Shown one piece after another: positions 13,587-21,332 of a stretch of 22,029 nucleotides of DNA; within the stretch, counting starts at the first letter, position 1, and each line of letters begins with the position of its first letter. The DNA comes from Sulfurovum sp. (GTDB taxonomy: Bacteria > Campylobacterota > Campylobacteria > Campylobacterales > Sulfurovaceae), in contig JALSPX010000287.1 of the NCBI GenBank assembly GCA_026985755.1, positions 1-22,029 on the forward strand, written 5' to 3'. The position numbers and the translations under genes were made by a program. The notes under the pieces are model-generated. The model had not been told where the DNA came from, did no database searches, and saw only the letters and a list, made by a program, of their open reading frames with translations.

Positions 13587-14867
13587 ATGGCAGGATTTAA
13601 AGCACTCAAGGGTCAGGGACACGCACCAACGTTGTTTATGGCTTTTTTGTATTTCGATATGAGTTTTATGGTGTGGACTATGTTAGGACCACTTTCAACA
13701 GAAATTACTGAAGCATTAGCAATGCATGGTGAAATTATTACAGCAGGTCAAAAAGCAACATTGCTTTCTTTACCAATTCTTTCTGGTGCGATACTAAGGA
13801 TTGTACTTGGCTTTGGTGTGGATAAGTTAGGTGCTAAACTCACAGCACTTATTGCACAAGCGATTGTGATTGTATCATTGCTTACAGCATTTACGCAAGG
13901 TGAAAATATTACATATAATCAATTACTTGTCGTAGCACTTGGTCTTGGGTTTGCAGGGGCATCGTTTGCCGTGGCACTTCCACAAGCAGGACAGTGGTAC
14001 CCACCTAAGTTACAAGGTGTTGTCCTTGGTATTGCAGGGGCTGGTAATATTGGTGTGGTTATTGACTTTCTTTTTGCACCTAAGATTGCAGAAAAATGGG
14101 GCTGGGAATATGTATTTGGTGTAGGTGCTGCGATGGCTATCATTGTTTTTGTAGCGTACCTTTTCTTGGCAAAAAATGCTCCAGAATCGGTCTATAAAGC
14201 AAGACCTAAAAAAGTATCAGATTATCTTAAATTGCTACGTGATAAAGATACATGGTGGTTCAATCTCTTTTATGCCATCTCTTTTGGTGGATTTGTAGGA
14301 TTTGCAGGATATATGAAAGTCTATTTGATGAATACCTACCAAGCAGATATGTCAGCGTTTGGATTAGATGTATTTAACGAACCAAACGTAAAAGTTATCG
14401 CTGGGTACTTTGGTGCCTTGACTATCTTTGCAGGGGCAGTACTACGTCCTGTAGGTGGTTCTATCGCTGATAAGATTGGTGGGGTTAAAGCACTCTACTT
14501 CTTTTATGGTTCTGTAGCTGTATTGGTAGCACTTTTAGCCGTAGCTGATTTACCATTTTTTGTAGCCATTGCAGTACTCTTTATGATTATGGCAAGTTTG
14601 GGTATGGCAAATGGTGCAGTATTCCAGTTGGTACCACAGAGATTTGGTAAAGATATTGGTATTATGACAGGTATCGTTGGATGTGCAGGTGGACTTGGTG
14701 GTACAGCACTTATCAAGACACTTGGTTGGTCAAAAGGAGCATTCGACGGTTATATGGTTGGTTTCTTTATCTTTGCAGCTGTGGTTCTTATAGCGATTAT
14801 AGGACTTAGTACAGTGAAAACAAGGTGGAGAACAACTTGGGGTGCAAGTGCAGGCGGTATGATATAA
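13587..14867 (+). CDS. narK: nitrate/nitrite transporter, NNP family of the major facilitator superfamily
   Basis: Brings nitrate into the cytoplasm. The 426-residue protein has about 12 hydrophobic helices. The substrate arginines of the family appear in SGAILRIVLGFGVDKLG (helix 2) and FAGAVLRPVGGSIADKIGG (helix 8). The glycine-rich nitrate signatures are seen as AGAGNIGVVIDF and VGCAGGLGG in helices 5 and 11. It is divergent from the nirA operon and precedes the PP2C/kinase gene. That is the order found in the Pseudomonas assimilatory cluster (transporter, kinase/phosphatase, nitrite reductase), so NasA would be an equally good name. A strong AAGGAG ribosome site and TATAAT box precede it. 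Confidence 0.92.
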   Translation: MAGFKALKGQGHAPTLFMAFLYFDMSFMVWTMLGPLSTEITEALAMHGEIITAGQKATLLSLPILSGAILRIVLGFGVDKLGAKLTALIAQAIVIVSLLTAFTQGENITYNQLLVVALGLGFAGASFAVALPQAGQWYPPKLQGVVLGIAGAGNIGVVIDFLFAPKIAEKWGWEYVFGVGAAMAIIVFVAYLFLAKNAPESVYKARPKKVSDYLKLLRDKDTWWFNLFYAISFGGFVGFAGYMKVYLMNTYQADMSAFGLDVFNEPNVKVIAGYFGALTIFAGAVLRPVGGSIADKIGGVKALYFFYGSVAVLVALLAVADLPFFVAIAVLFMIMASLGMANGAVFQLVPQRFGKDIGIMTGIVGCAGGLGGTALIKTLGWSKGAFDGYMVGFFIFAAVVLIAIIGLSTVKTRWRTTWGASAGGMI

Positions 14868-14876
14868 TATTCAACT

Positions 14877-14992
14877 GTAGGGGCAGATTCCATATCTGCC
14901 CTCAAACGTGAGAATAAAATTGATTTTAGATTCAAAATACAATGATTATTCTTGTGTTCAAAACAAAGGGCAGAAATAGATTCTGCCCCTAC
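14877..14992. repeat. 116-bp palindromic intergenic element (MITE/REP-like) after narK
   Basis: The ends are GTAGGGGCAGA and its inverse. Each arm is itself a hairpin: GGGCAGAT-TCCAT-ATCTGCCC on the left and GGGCAGAA-ATAGA-TTCTGCCC on the right. Inside them, AACGTGAGAATAA and TTATTCTTGTGTT continue the inverted similarity, leaving an AT-rich centre. It begins nine bases after the narK stop and may act as a terminator between narK and the kinase gene. There is no coding capacity. Confidence 0.75.
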
Positions 14993-15028
14993 GATACATA
15001 TTTTAAATTATGTCATAATCTTTTATCA

Positions 15029-15034
15029 TATAAT
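15029..15034 (+). promoter_or_regulatory. -10 box of the kinase/phosphatase gene
   Basis: A perfect TATAAT 28 bases before the ATG. An AAAAGG ribosome site lies at 15049-15054. It implies that the gene can be transcribed apart from narK, from which it is separated by the palindromic element. Confidence 0.5.
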
Positions 15035-15062
15035 TTAGAATATCATTCAAAAGGTTTCCCTC

Positions 15063-16697
15063 ATGTCCAAACAAAATATCGAAACATCAGGCTTTACACT
15101 AGCTAAAGGTTCTCAATTAAAAGGTGATGATTTTTTTGAGATTAAGGTGATGGATACGATTACTGTGGCAGTCGTTTGTGATGGTGTTGGATCTGCGATG
15201 TATGGGGCAGAAGCAGCAAAACGTACCTGTCACTTTTTAATTAATTCACTCAAAAATAGACCTCAATCATGGAGTATGGAAAAATCTATTAAACACTTCA
15301 TAAAAAATATCAATCGTGTATTGTATATGGAATCAATAGAAGAGTATGAACGAGAAGAATTGGTCACTACGCTCACACTTGTTGTCATAGAAGGAGATAG
15401 ACTCTATGGTGCCAATGTAGGTGATAGCCGTATCTATCTGCACAGGGATGATACACTCATTCAACTCTCGGATGACCATGCCATGGATGAAGAAGGTATG
15501 GAGAATGTATTGACTGCTGCGATAGGCTTACAAGAGGATGTAGAACCATATTATTTTGAAAATAATTTACAAAGTAAAGACCGTATACTTTTATGTAGTG
15601 ATGGACTCTATAATGAGTTAAATAACAATGAACTAAAAGATGCAATGCATATGAATGCTTCATTTTTGGTCAAAAAAGCTTCTAAAAAAGTAGATGATAA
15701 TTTGCCTGATGATACGACAGCTGTTTTAATTGAAATAAAAGAGCTTGACCCTAGACTTAAATATAAACAAAAGAAGCTTATGATAGAAGCGTTTTATAAA
15801 AAAGGTGACACAATAGATGGTTATGTATTAATCAAACCATTAATACAAAATAACCGTACATGGTTATGCGAAAAGAGAGGCCAGCAGTATGTGATTAAGT
15901 TCGCCCCATATGAGACGTTAGAAGATGAACACATGCTTGATTTATTTGTAAAAGAGGTCTGGATGGCAAAGCGTCTTAAAGCAGGTTTTTTCCCTAAAGT
16001 TGCAATCCCCAATAATAGATCGCATCGCTATTATATTATGACCTTTGTAGATGGTATACCTCTTAAAGAATATATAGTGAAAAAACCTCTATCTGTTGAT
16101 TTGAGTATAGAGCTTGCTACTTTTTTACTTAAAATGTCTCAATATCTTATTAAACAGGATTTAGTACATGGTGACATTAAGCCAGAGAATATTATGGTCT
16201 ATACCAATAAAAAAGGTAAAGAGACATTTAAGATGGTTGATTTTGGAAGTATTACCGAAGCTTACACTGATGTAAGTAGAGCAGGTACACCTAGTTATTT
16301 AGCGCCTGAACGTTTTTCTCAAGCTCCCATTACTGAACAGACTGAAGTGTATGCTATTGGTGTGACACTGTATGAAGCACTGACTCAAAAATTTCCATTT
16401 GGTGAGATAGAACCCTTTCAAAATCCAAACTTTGACAAACGTATTAAACGTGCAAGTCAGCATAACGCCAAGATACCTACATGGCTAGATTCGGTGATTA
16501 TGCGAGCAATAGATGTAGATATAGACAAACGTTATAGCCATTATTCAGAAATGCTTTTTGAAATTAGTAATCCCGAAAAAGTGAAACCCTATTTTGATAA
16601 GCAAGTATCTTTTATAGAAAGACATGAAAAAATGGTATATAAAATTGGATTTATATCGATGCTAATTTTGAACTTTGTGCAGCTTTTTTGGTTTTGA
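15063..16697 (+). CDS. bifunctional PP2C-type phosphatase / Ser-Thr protein kinase, membrane-tethered
   Basis: 544 residues with two enzymes in one chain. Residues ~1-225 are a PP2C phosphatase: metal aspartates in VVCDGVGSA (Asp40), LLCSDGLYNE (Asp180) and LPDDTTAV (Asp216), with GANVGDSRIYL between. Residues ~245-500 are a kinase: Lys279 in YVIKFA, catalytic HGDIKPEN (Asp371, Asn376), DFG at 393-395 and GTPSYLAPE at 408-416. The glycine-rich loop is not recognisable. A single hydrophobic helix at ~523-544 ends the protein, so both domains face the cytoplasm. Homologues of this layout sit between nasA and nirB in Pseudomonas nitrate clusters, so a role in nitrate assimilation control is likely. 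The substrate is unknown. Its 3' end overlaps mltG by 36 bases, tail to tail. Confidence 0.9.
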   Translation: MSKQNIETSGFTLAKGSQLKGDDFFEIKVMDTITVAVVCDGVGSAMYGAEAAKRTCHFLINSLKNRPQSWSMEKSIKHFIKNINRVLYMESIEEYEREELVTTLTLVVIEGDRLYGANVGDSRIYLHRDDTLIQLSDDHAMDEEGMENVLTAAIGLQEDVEPYYFENNLQSKDRILLCSDGLYNELNNNELKDAMHMNASFLVKKASKKVDDNLPDDTTAVLIEIKELDPRLKYKQKKLMIEAFYKKGDTIDGYVLIKPLIQNNRTWLCEKRGQQYVIKFAPYETLEDEHMLDLFVKEVWMAKRLKAGFFPKVAIPNNRSHRYYIMTFVDGIPLKEYIVKKPLSVDLSIELATFLLKMSQYLIKQDLVHGDIKPENIMVYTNKKGKETFKMVDFGSITEAYTDVSRAGTPSYLAPERFSQAPITEQTEVYAIGVTLYEALTQKFPFGEIEPFQNPNFDKRIKRASQHNAKIPTWLDSVIMRAIDVDIDKRYSHYSEMLFEISNPEKVKPYFDKQVSFIERHEKMVYKIGFISMLILNFVQLFWF

Positions 16698-17780
16698 TGG
16701 TGTAGGTGAATTTTTTTCTTTCAATATAATAGTACTGTTAGCTTCTTTGGTAATTATGGTAGTGTTATTGTCTCTTAGGTTGCTCTCAGCAATAGTAAGA
16801 TTGTGTTCTTTGAGATGTTTTTTGAAAGCTCGAACATTCACTAAATGTGTTTTATAATCATTTGAAAAAATATGTGATCCATCTTTGGTAAGCATAAAAA
16901 AGAAATAGTTGCTTTGTTTTGGTGAATATGCAGCTTTTAGTGCATCTATACTCACGGTACTTAAAGGTACAGGAGGAATCCCTTTGTATTTATAGGTATT
17001 AAAATAGCTAGTATCTGTTTTGATACGTTCAGGTGTTACGATGGTATGTGCATATTTACCATAGTTTAATGTCCCATCCATTTGGAGTCGCATATGTTTA
17101 TTGAGTCGATTATAGATAACAGAAGAGATAAGAGGCATCTCCTCAACACGATTACTCTCTTTTTGTATAATAGATGCTATGATAAGTAGTACTTTTAGTT
17201 CTAAGGGCGAGAGTTCTTTATTGCAATATTTTTGAGAAAATCTTTTCAGAAGTGCAGTGGATGTAGAGAGTAGATATTCAATGGTTGTATTTTCATCTGC
17301 CTGTCTTGCAACAACGTACCTACCTGCAATAATATCTGCTTCTTTGAATATACTTTGTGATCGGTATGCTTTTAATAATGTATGATGATCCAGTTTCATA
17401 TCATTTGCTAAACGTTTGGTTAGTTCAAGACTTGTCTCACCTGCAAAAATTTCCACTTGCATAGTAGGAGCACTCTTTTTATGAAGGTTATGAAAAAACG
17501 AGATTCTACCCTCTGTTTGGTTAATATGATACCAACCTTTTTTAGGCATTGTAATAAATTTCAAGAGTAAATTATCTATAGCATATGTTTTATATCCATG
17601 CTTATTCAGGGTATCTAAGAGAGTTTGTGGATCAGAGGATGAAAGATAGAAAGTATTTTGTTTTAAAGATGTTGTGAGTGAATTATATATGAGTAATGCG
17701 AGCAATATAAGTGTAATAATCTCAATCAAAAACACAATAATATAGTATTTTATTTTGACAACTTTTTTTATCCGCTTCAT
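16662..17780 (-). CDS. mltG: endolytic murein transglycosylase (YceG/MltG family)
   Basis: Cuts nascent glycan strands at the outer face of the inner membrane. One N-terminal helix (residues ~13-35, IIVFLIEIITLILLALLIY) anchors it. A LysM-like region follows (VEIFAGETSLELTKRLANDM), then the catalytic domain with the glutamate in LIIASIIQKES, followed by VIYNRLNKHMRLQMDGTLNYG and KGIPPVPLSTVSIDALKAA, all family signatures. I prefer the ATG at 17780, which has GGGGAA just ahead, over the ATG at 17795, which has no ribosome site. About 50 residues of Asn/Thr/Lys-rich tail follow the domain and overlap the opposing kinase gene. It lies 86 bases downstream of the metG pair, possibly in the same transcript. 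Confidence 0.92.
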   Translation of the reverse strand: MKRIKKVVKIKYYIIVFLIEIITLILLALLIYNSLTTSLKQNTFYLSSSDPQTLLDTLNKHGYKTYAIDNLLLKFITMPKKGWYHINQTEGRISFFHNLHKKSAPTMQVEIFAGETSLELTKRLANDMKLDHHTLLKAYRSQSIFKEADIIAGRYVVARQADENTTIEYLLSTSTALLKRFSQKYCNKELSPLELKVLLIIASIIQKESNRVEEMPLISSVIYNRLNKHMRLQMDGTLNYGKYAHTIVTPERIKTDTSYFNTYKYKGIPPVPLSTVSIDALKAAYSPKQSNYFFFMLTKDGSHIFSNDYKTHLVNVRAFKKHLKEHNLTIAESNLRDNNTTIITKEANSTIILKEKNSPTPSKPKKLHKVQN

Positions 17781-17866
17781 GTGTTCCCCGTCCATTTAGG
17801 TTATACAAACATATGATAGCTAAATTGTTTAGAAAAAAGAAGATGTAACGCAAATTTTGGCTTTCA

Positions 17867-18847
17867 TTAAAATAAACGACAATCTTCTCTTATGGTATGT
17901 AGAAATTTTTTATCTGCATTATATATAAATGCATAATTAAAGAGCGTACTTTTAAGTATATCCCTTAACGCTTCTTCGTTTTCAAACCAATGTGGACGAT
18001 CGATGCCTGGTACTTTGGTTTTAGGAGGGGTTAATACAATACCCTTTACCCAGTTATTAGAGCGTTTTATATATTCACGTGCCTCTACAATATCTGGGAT
18101 ATTGTCTGTAAAAATAGCTACTTTATCGCTTTTGTTTGAGCGTGTAGTATTGAGCTGTGTATCGATAAATACTGGGCTAAAGTGCTTGGTATATTTAAGG
18201 CGCTCTATATCATAGGGTAGGCTATTTTCATTACAAAAATGAATGACACGGAGGAGATATTCTAGGTGAAAGGGTATGAGTTCTTTTTCTTGGTATACAT
18301 ATCCATCTACTTTAAATGTGGTTTTAAAGAGGGTATCAAATACGACATAACCATTTACTTCGTGCTCAAGCTTTTGTATGTCAGGTTTGATGAGTTTCAT
18401 AAGTTCTGTATCTGTACCTACATAGAGTGTACCATCTGTATTAAGTATTTGTTCAAATGCCTTACGCCAGTCACTAGAAATAAAATCAATATTTGTTTTA
18501 TGTGTCAGTATCATCTTTAGAAATGTCATTTCATGTGCAGATACAAGAAAAAATTGTGCCTCTTTTTTAATTACAACATAGCGTATGAGTTTAAAAGCAG
18601 CAAGTTGAATGTCTGAGACCTTAATCCATGCGATTTCATCATCATTTCTTTGTATGGTTTCATCATCATATATGATGGCATAGGCACCATTTGCTATGGC
18701 TTGATCAATCTCTTCTTGATTCGAAGAGAAAAATAGGTCACCATGTTCCACTTTTGATTGAAACACAGTTGCAGACTCTATGGCTTGGACTTGTGGTGTA
18801 TTGCTAAGTGTTCCCTCTGTGAGGTTTAAGATATCTTCTATTTTCAT
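17867..18847 (-). CDS. Mur-ligase N-terminus-like protein, function unknown
   Basis: 326 residues. The first ~100 resemble the substrate-binding N-terminal domain of MurE/MurF (VFQSKVEHGDLFFSSNQEEIDQAIANGAYAIIYDDE, the pattern G-D-x-F...A-I-x-N-G-A-x-A-I-I). No ATP-binding GTNGKT-type loop follows, and the rest, including VAIFTDNIPDIVEAREYIKR, is not a family I recognise. It starts one base after the metG stop, so it is coupled to metG; mltG follows downstream. A comparable unknown follows metG in other Campylobacterota as far as I recall, which I cannot verify here. A non-catalytic role in cell-wall synthesis would fit the mltG neighbour, but this is inference. Confidence 0.7.
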   Translation of the reverse strand: MKIEDILNLTEGTLSNTPQVQAIESATVFQSKVEHGDLFFSSNQEEIDQAIANGAYAIIYDDETIQRNDDEIAWIKVSDIQLAAFKLIRYVVIKKEAQFFLVSAHEMTFLKMILTHKTNIDFISSDWRKAFEQILNTDGTLYVGTDTELMKLIKPDIQKLEHEVNGYVVFDTLFKTTFKVDGYVYQEKELIPFHLEYLLRVIHFCNENSLPYDIERLKYTKHFSPVFIDTQLNTTRSNKSDKVAIFTDNIPDIVEAREYIKRSNNWVKGIVLTPPKTKVPGIDRPHWFENEEALRDILKSTLFNYAFIYNADKKFLHTIREDCRLF

Positions 18848-18848
18848 A

Positions 18849-20819
18849 TTAACCTATTGGTGTTCCAGCTGTTTTTGGCTTCTCTGGGCGTATCATACAG
18901 AGTCCATCTTCATCTTTGGCAGCGAGGAGCATTCCTTGGCTGATCATTCCCATGAGTTTGGCTGGTTTGAGGTTGGCTACGACACAGACTTGTGTGTTTA
19001 GCATATCTTCTGCTGCGTACCACTCTTTGATACCTGCTACAATTTGTCTAGGCTCTGCTTCGCCTACATCGACTTGGAGCAAAAGGAGCTTTTTACTCTT
19101 AGGCACCTCTTGCGCTTCTATGACCGTACCTACTTTAAGTGAGGTTTGGAAAAACTGGTCTATGCCTATGAGTGCTACACCTTCGGTTTCATTACTCTCT
19201 TTAGACTTAGCCACACTTTTCTTTTTGTCGTCTCCTGCACTTTTGGAAGGCTTGTCTGCTGGTTCTATCTGTGTAAGCAGTGGCTCTTCTATACGAGGGA
19301 AGAGAGGATCGATTTTTGTCAAGGTAAATGGTGAGAGTAGCTCTGTTCCTTTTGCAATCTTTTCAAAACTATCTGCATTTATGTTAAAGTGCAGTGCATT
19401 GGCTATTTTGGTACAGACTGCAGGCATGACTGGGTAGAGCATGATAGAGACTTTGGCTAGAATAGCCGATATCAAACCATTGAGTGCCATGGCTTCTTCC
19501 TCTTTGCCATTTTTCATGAGGTTCCATGGTTCATATTTATCTATGGCACGGTTGGCTACAGTGAGTGGTCTCCAAAGCTCTTCTAGGTAGCGGTGGATTT
19601 GCATTTCATACAGTAGAGGCTCTAATTTGTCTAAAGAAGCATGCACTTCATCGAGCTCTGCTTGATAGTATTTAGCCACATTGCTAGACTCTACTTTGCC
19701 ATCAAAATATTTGCCACTCATACCTATGACACGGTTGAGTAGGTTCCCAAGGTCATTGCCCAGATCAGAGTTGATACGGTCTATGAGTGCTTTTTGGCTA
19801 AAGTCACCATCCCCGCCAAAAGGTACTTCACGTAGCATAAAGTAACGGAAGTTATCTAGCCCATAGGCATCGGCTACCTCTTTTGGGTTGACGACATTGC
19901 CTTTGGATTTAGACATTTTTTCACCATCACGTGTCCACCATCCATGTGCTGCAATGTGTTTAGGTAGAGGCAGTCCAAGACTCATCAAAAATGCAGGCCA
20001 GTAGATGGCATGAAAACGCAAGATATCTTTACCGATGAGTTGTACGCGTGCAGGCCAGTAGTCCATATTGGCATCATCTGTGCCATAGCCTAAGGCAGTG
20101 ACATAGTTCATCAATGCATCGAGCCATACATACATCACGTGTTTAGGGTCATTCATCTCTGCAGGAAGTTTGACACCCCAGTCAAATGAGGTACGGGTAA
20201 TAGAAAGGTCTTGAAGCCCACCTTCAACAAAACGGATAACCTCATTCTTTTTACTTCTTGGCAAGATACAGTCAGGTGTGTCGTTGTACCAAGCAAGGAG
20301 TTTATCTTCGTAGGCAGAGAGTTTAAAGAAGTAAGACTCTTCTTCTACCACAGAAGTGCTTTTGCCACACTCTGGACAAAATTCACCATCTACGAGCTGA
20401 ATCTCTGGAAAAAATGTCTCACAAGAGATACAGTAGTGCCCTTTGTAGGTGTCTTTATAGATGTCACCATTGGCATGCATGGTAGAAAAAGCTTTTTGTA
20501 CACCCTTCATATGGTCTGCATCTGTGGTTCTGATAAATTTATCATAAGAGATATCAAAATCATCCCAAAGATCTTTAAAGGTTGCAGAGATTTTATCTGC
20601 ATAGGCTTGGGTACTTTCGCCTCTTTTTTTAGCGGCTTCTTCTATCTTCTGTCCGTGTTCATCTGTACCCGTGAGAAAAAAGGTCTCCAGTCCAGCAAGA
20701 CGTGAGTATCGTGCTAGGGTATCAGCGATGATGGTAGTATAGGCATGACCAATATGGGCGATGTCGTTTACATAGTATATAGGGGTAGTGATATAGGCTT
20801 TTTCGCAAGAGTTTGACAT
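18849..20819 (-). CDS. metG: methionyl-tRNA synthetase
   Basis: Charges tRNA-Met in the cytoplasm. The class I HIGH motif is in NDIAHIGHAYT at residues 22-25, and KMSKSKGN lies at about residue 301. One zinc knuckle is visible, CISC...CPEC at about residues 128-149. The anticodon-binding helical domain follows (PLTVANRAIDKYEPWNL). The C-terminal ~110 residues are a tRNA-binding EMAP/Trbp111 domain (VGTVIEAQEVPKSKKLLLLQVDVG...QIVAGI), with a Lys/Ser-rich linker before it. Length 656 is normal for the dimeric bacterial form. A small hairpin TTTACT-TGGG-AGTAAA at 20851-20866 lies in its leader. It is followed after one base by the Mur-like gene. Confidence 0.97.
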   Translation of the reverse strand: MSNSCEKAYITTPIYYVNDIAHIGHAYTTIIADTLARYSRLAGLETFFLTGTDEHGQKIEEAAKKRGESTQAYADKISATFKDLWDDFDISYDKFIRTTDADHMKGVQKAFSTMHANGDIYKDTYKGHYCISCETFFPEIQLVDGEFCPECGKSTSVVEEESYFFKLSAYEDKLLAWYNDTPDCILPRSKKNEVIRFVEGGLQDLSITRTSFDWGVKLPAEMNDPKHVMYVWLDALMNYVTALGYGTDDANMDYWPARVQLIGKDILRFHAIYWPAFLMSLGLPLPKHIAAHGWWTRDGEKMSKSKGNVVNPKEVADAYGLDNFRYFMLREVPFGGDGDFSQKALIDRINSDLGNDLGNLLNRVIGMSGKYFDGKVESSNVAKYYQAELDEVHASLDKLEPLLYEMQIHRYLEELWRPLTVANRAIDKYEPWNLMKNGKEEEAMALNGLISAILAKVSIMLYPVMPAVCTKIANALHFNINADSFEKIAKGTELLSPFTLTKIDPLFPRIEEPLLTQIEPADKPSKSAGDDKKKSVAKSKESNETEGVALIGIDQFFQTSLKVGTVIEAQEVPKSKKLLLLQVDVGEAEPRQIVAGIKEWYAAEDMLNTQVCVVANLKPAKLMGMISQGMLLAAKDEDGLCMIRPEKPKTAGTPIG

Positions 20820-20926
20820 GGTGTGTTTCCTTAAACAAATGAGTTTTTGGTTTACTTGGGAGTAAATTTAGTAAATGGATTTTATCTAAATAGTGCTGTG
20901 TATTACGAATTATAAAGTTATTTTGC

Positions 20927-20932
20927 TATAAT
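20927..20932 (+). promoter_or_regulatory. -10 box ahead of the 71-residue ORF
   Basis: A perfect TATAAT about 37 bases before the ATG at 20969, followed by a full AAAGGAG ribosome site at 20957-20963. The pair argues that the short ORF downstream is expressed. Confidence 0.5.
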
Positions 20933-20968
20933 AATCCCAAAATATTCAATTTTATCAAAGGAGTGTTT

Positions 20969-21184
20969 ATGTCAATATTATTTTTACGTCTTTATAATGC
21001 TGTATTTAATGCTCCTTTGGCTTTGGCAAACTTAAAAGCATGTCATTGTAACTGTTATTTTAAACTCAAAACCAAGCTGGCTTTGCTTTTACATCACTAT
21101 ATTCCTAGATGTCCATATTATACTACCTTTTATGCATTTAGACGTACCGGCGTACATCCTCCTCAAAGTCTTTTTTCACTCTAA
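20969..21184 (+). CDS. small Cys/His-containing unknown protein
   Basis: 71 residues from the ATG at 20969, MSILFLRLYNAVFNAPLALA and onward. It contains a clustered CHCNC near residue 25, LLHHYIPRCPYY in the middle, and a basic FRRTGVHPPQSLFSL end. A perfect AAAGGAG lies five bases before the ATG and a TATAAT box upstream, so expression signals are better than for most ORFs of this size. I do not recognise a family. The cysteines and histidines could bind metal, and the N-terminal half is amphipathic or membrane-associating; both are guesses. The GTG at 20963 is inside the ribosome site and is not the start. A palindromic element begins 28 bases after the stop. Confidence 0.5.
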   Translation: MSILFLRLYNAVFNAPLALANLKACHCNCYFKLKTKLALLLHHYIPRCPYYTTFYAFRRTGVHPPQSLFSL

Positions 21185-21211
21185 ATTACTATCAACACTG
21201 ATTTTACCACA

Positions 21212-21288
21212 TAGGGAGCGATTGCCATCGCACCAGCTATATATTTCATATATTATATGTAATGTGGTGCGATGGCAATCGCCCCCTA
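21212..21288. repeat. 77-bp palindromic intergenic element (MITE/REP-like) upstream of metE
   Basis: Arms of 24 bases, 21212-21235 and 21265-21288, are inverted repeats with one mismatch. The outer ends are TAGGG and CCCTA. Each arm contains its own small hairpin GCGAT-TGCC-ATCGC, and the AT-rich centre holds CATATA-T-TATATG. It lies between the small ORF and metE, so it is in the metE leader or promoter. The build, hairpins within a larger inverted repeat, matches the element at 14877-14992. Confidence 0.75.
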
Positions 21289-21332
21289 CAAGGTTTCTAT
21301 ATATTATATTTATTTAAGAAAAAGGAACAATG

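Noticed and set aside
18916..19437. A 173-codon open frame on the plus strand
   Set aside because: It lies wholly antisense to metG, has no ribosome site or recognisable protein, and metG is certain.
20211..20705. A 164-codon open frame on the plus strand
   Set aside because: It is antisense to the catalytic domain of metG, with composition typical of a shadow frame.
21185..21329. SAM or cobalamin riboswitch upstream of metE
   Set aside because: No conserved riboswitch core or box is visible; the space is a palindromic repeat and AT-rich promoter-like sequence.
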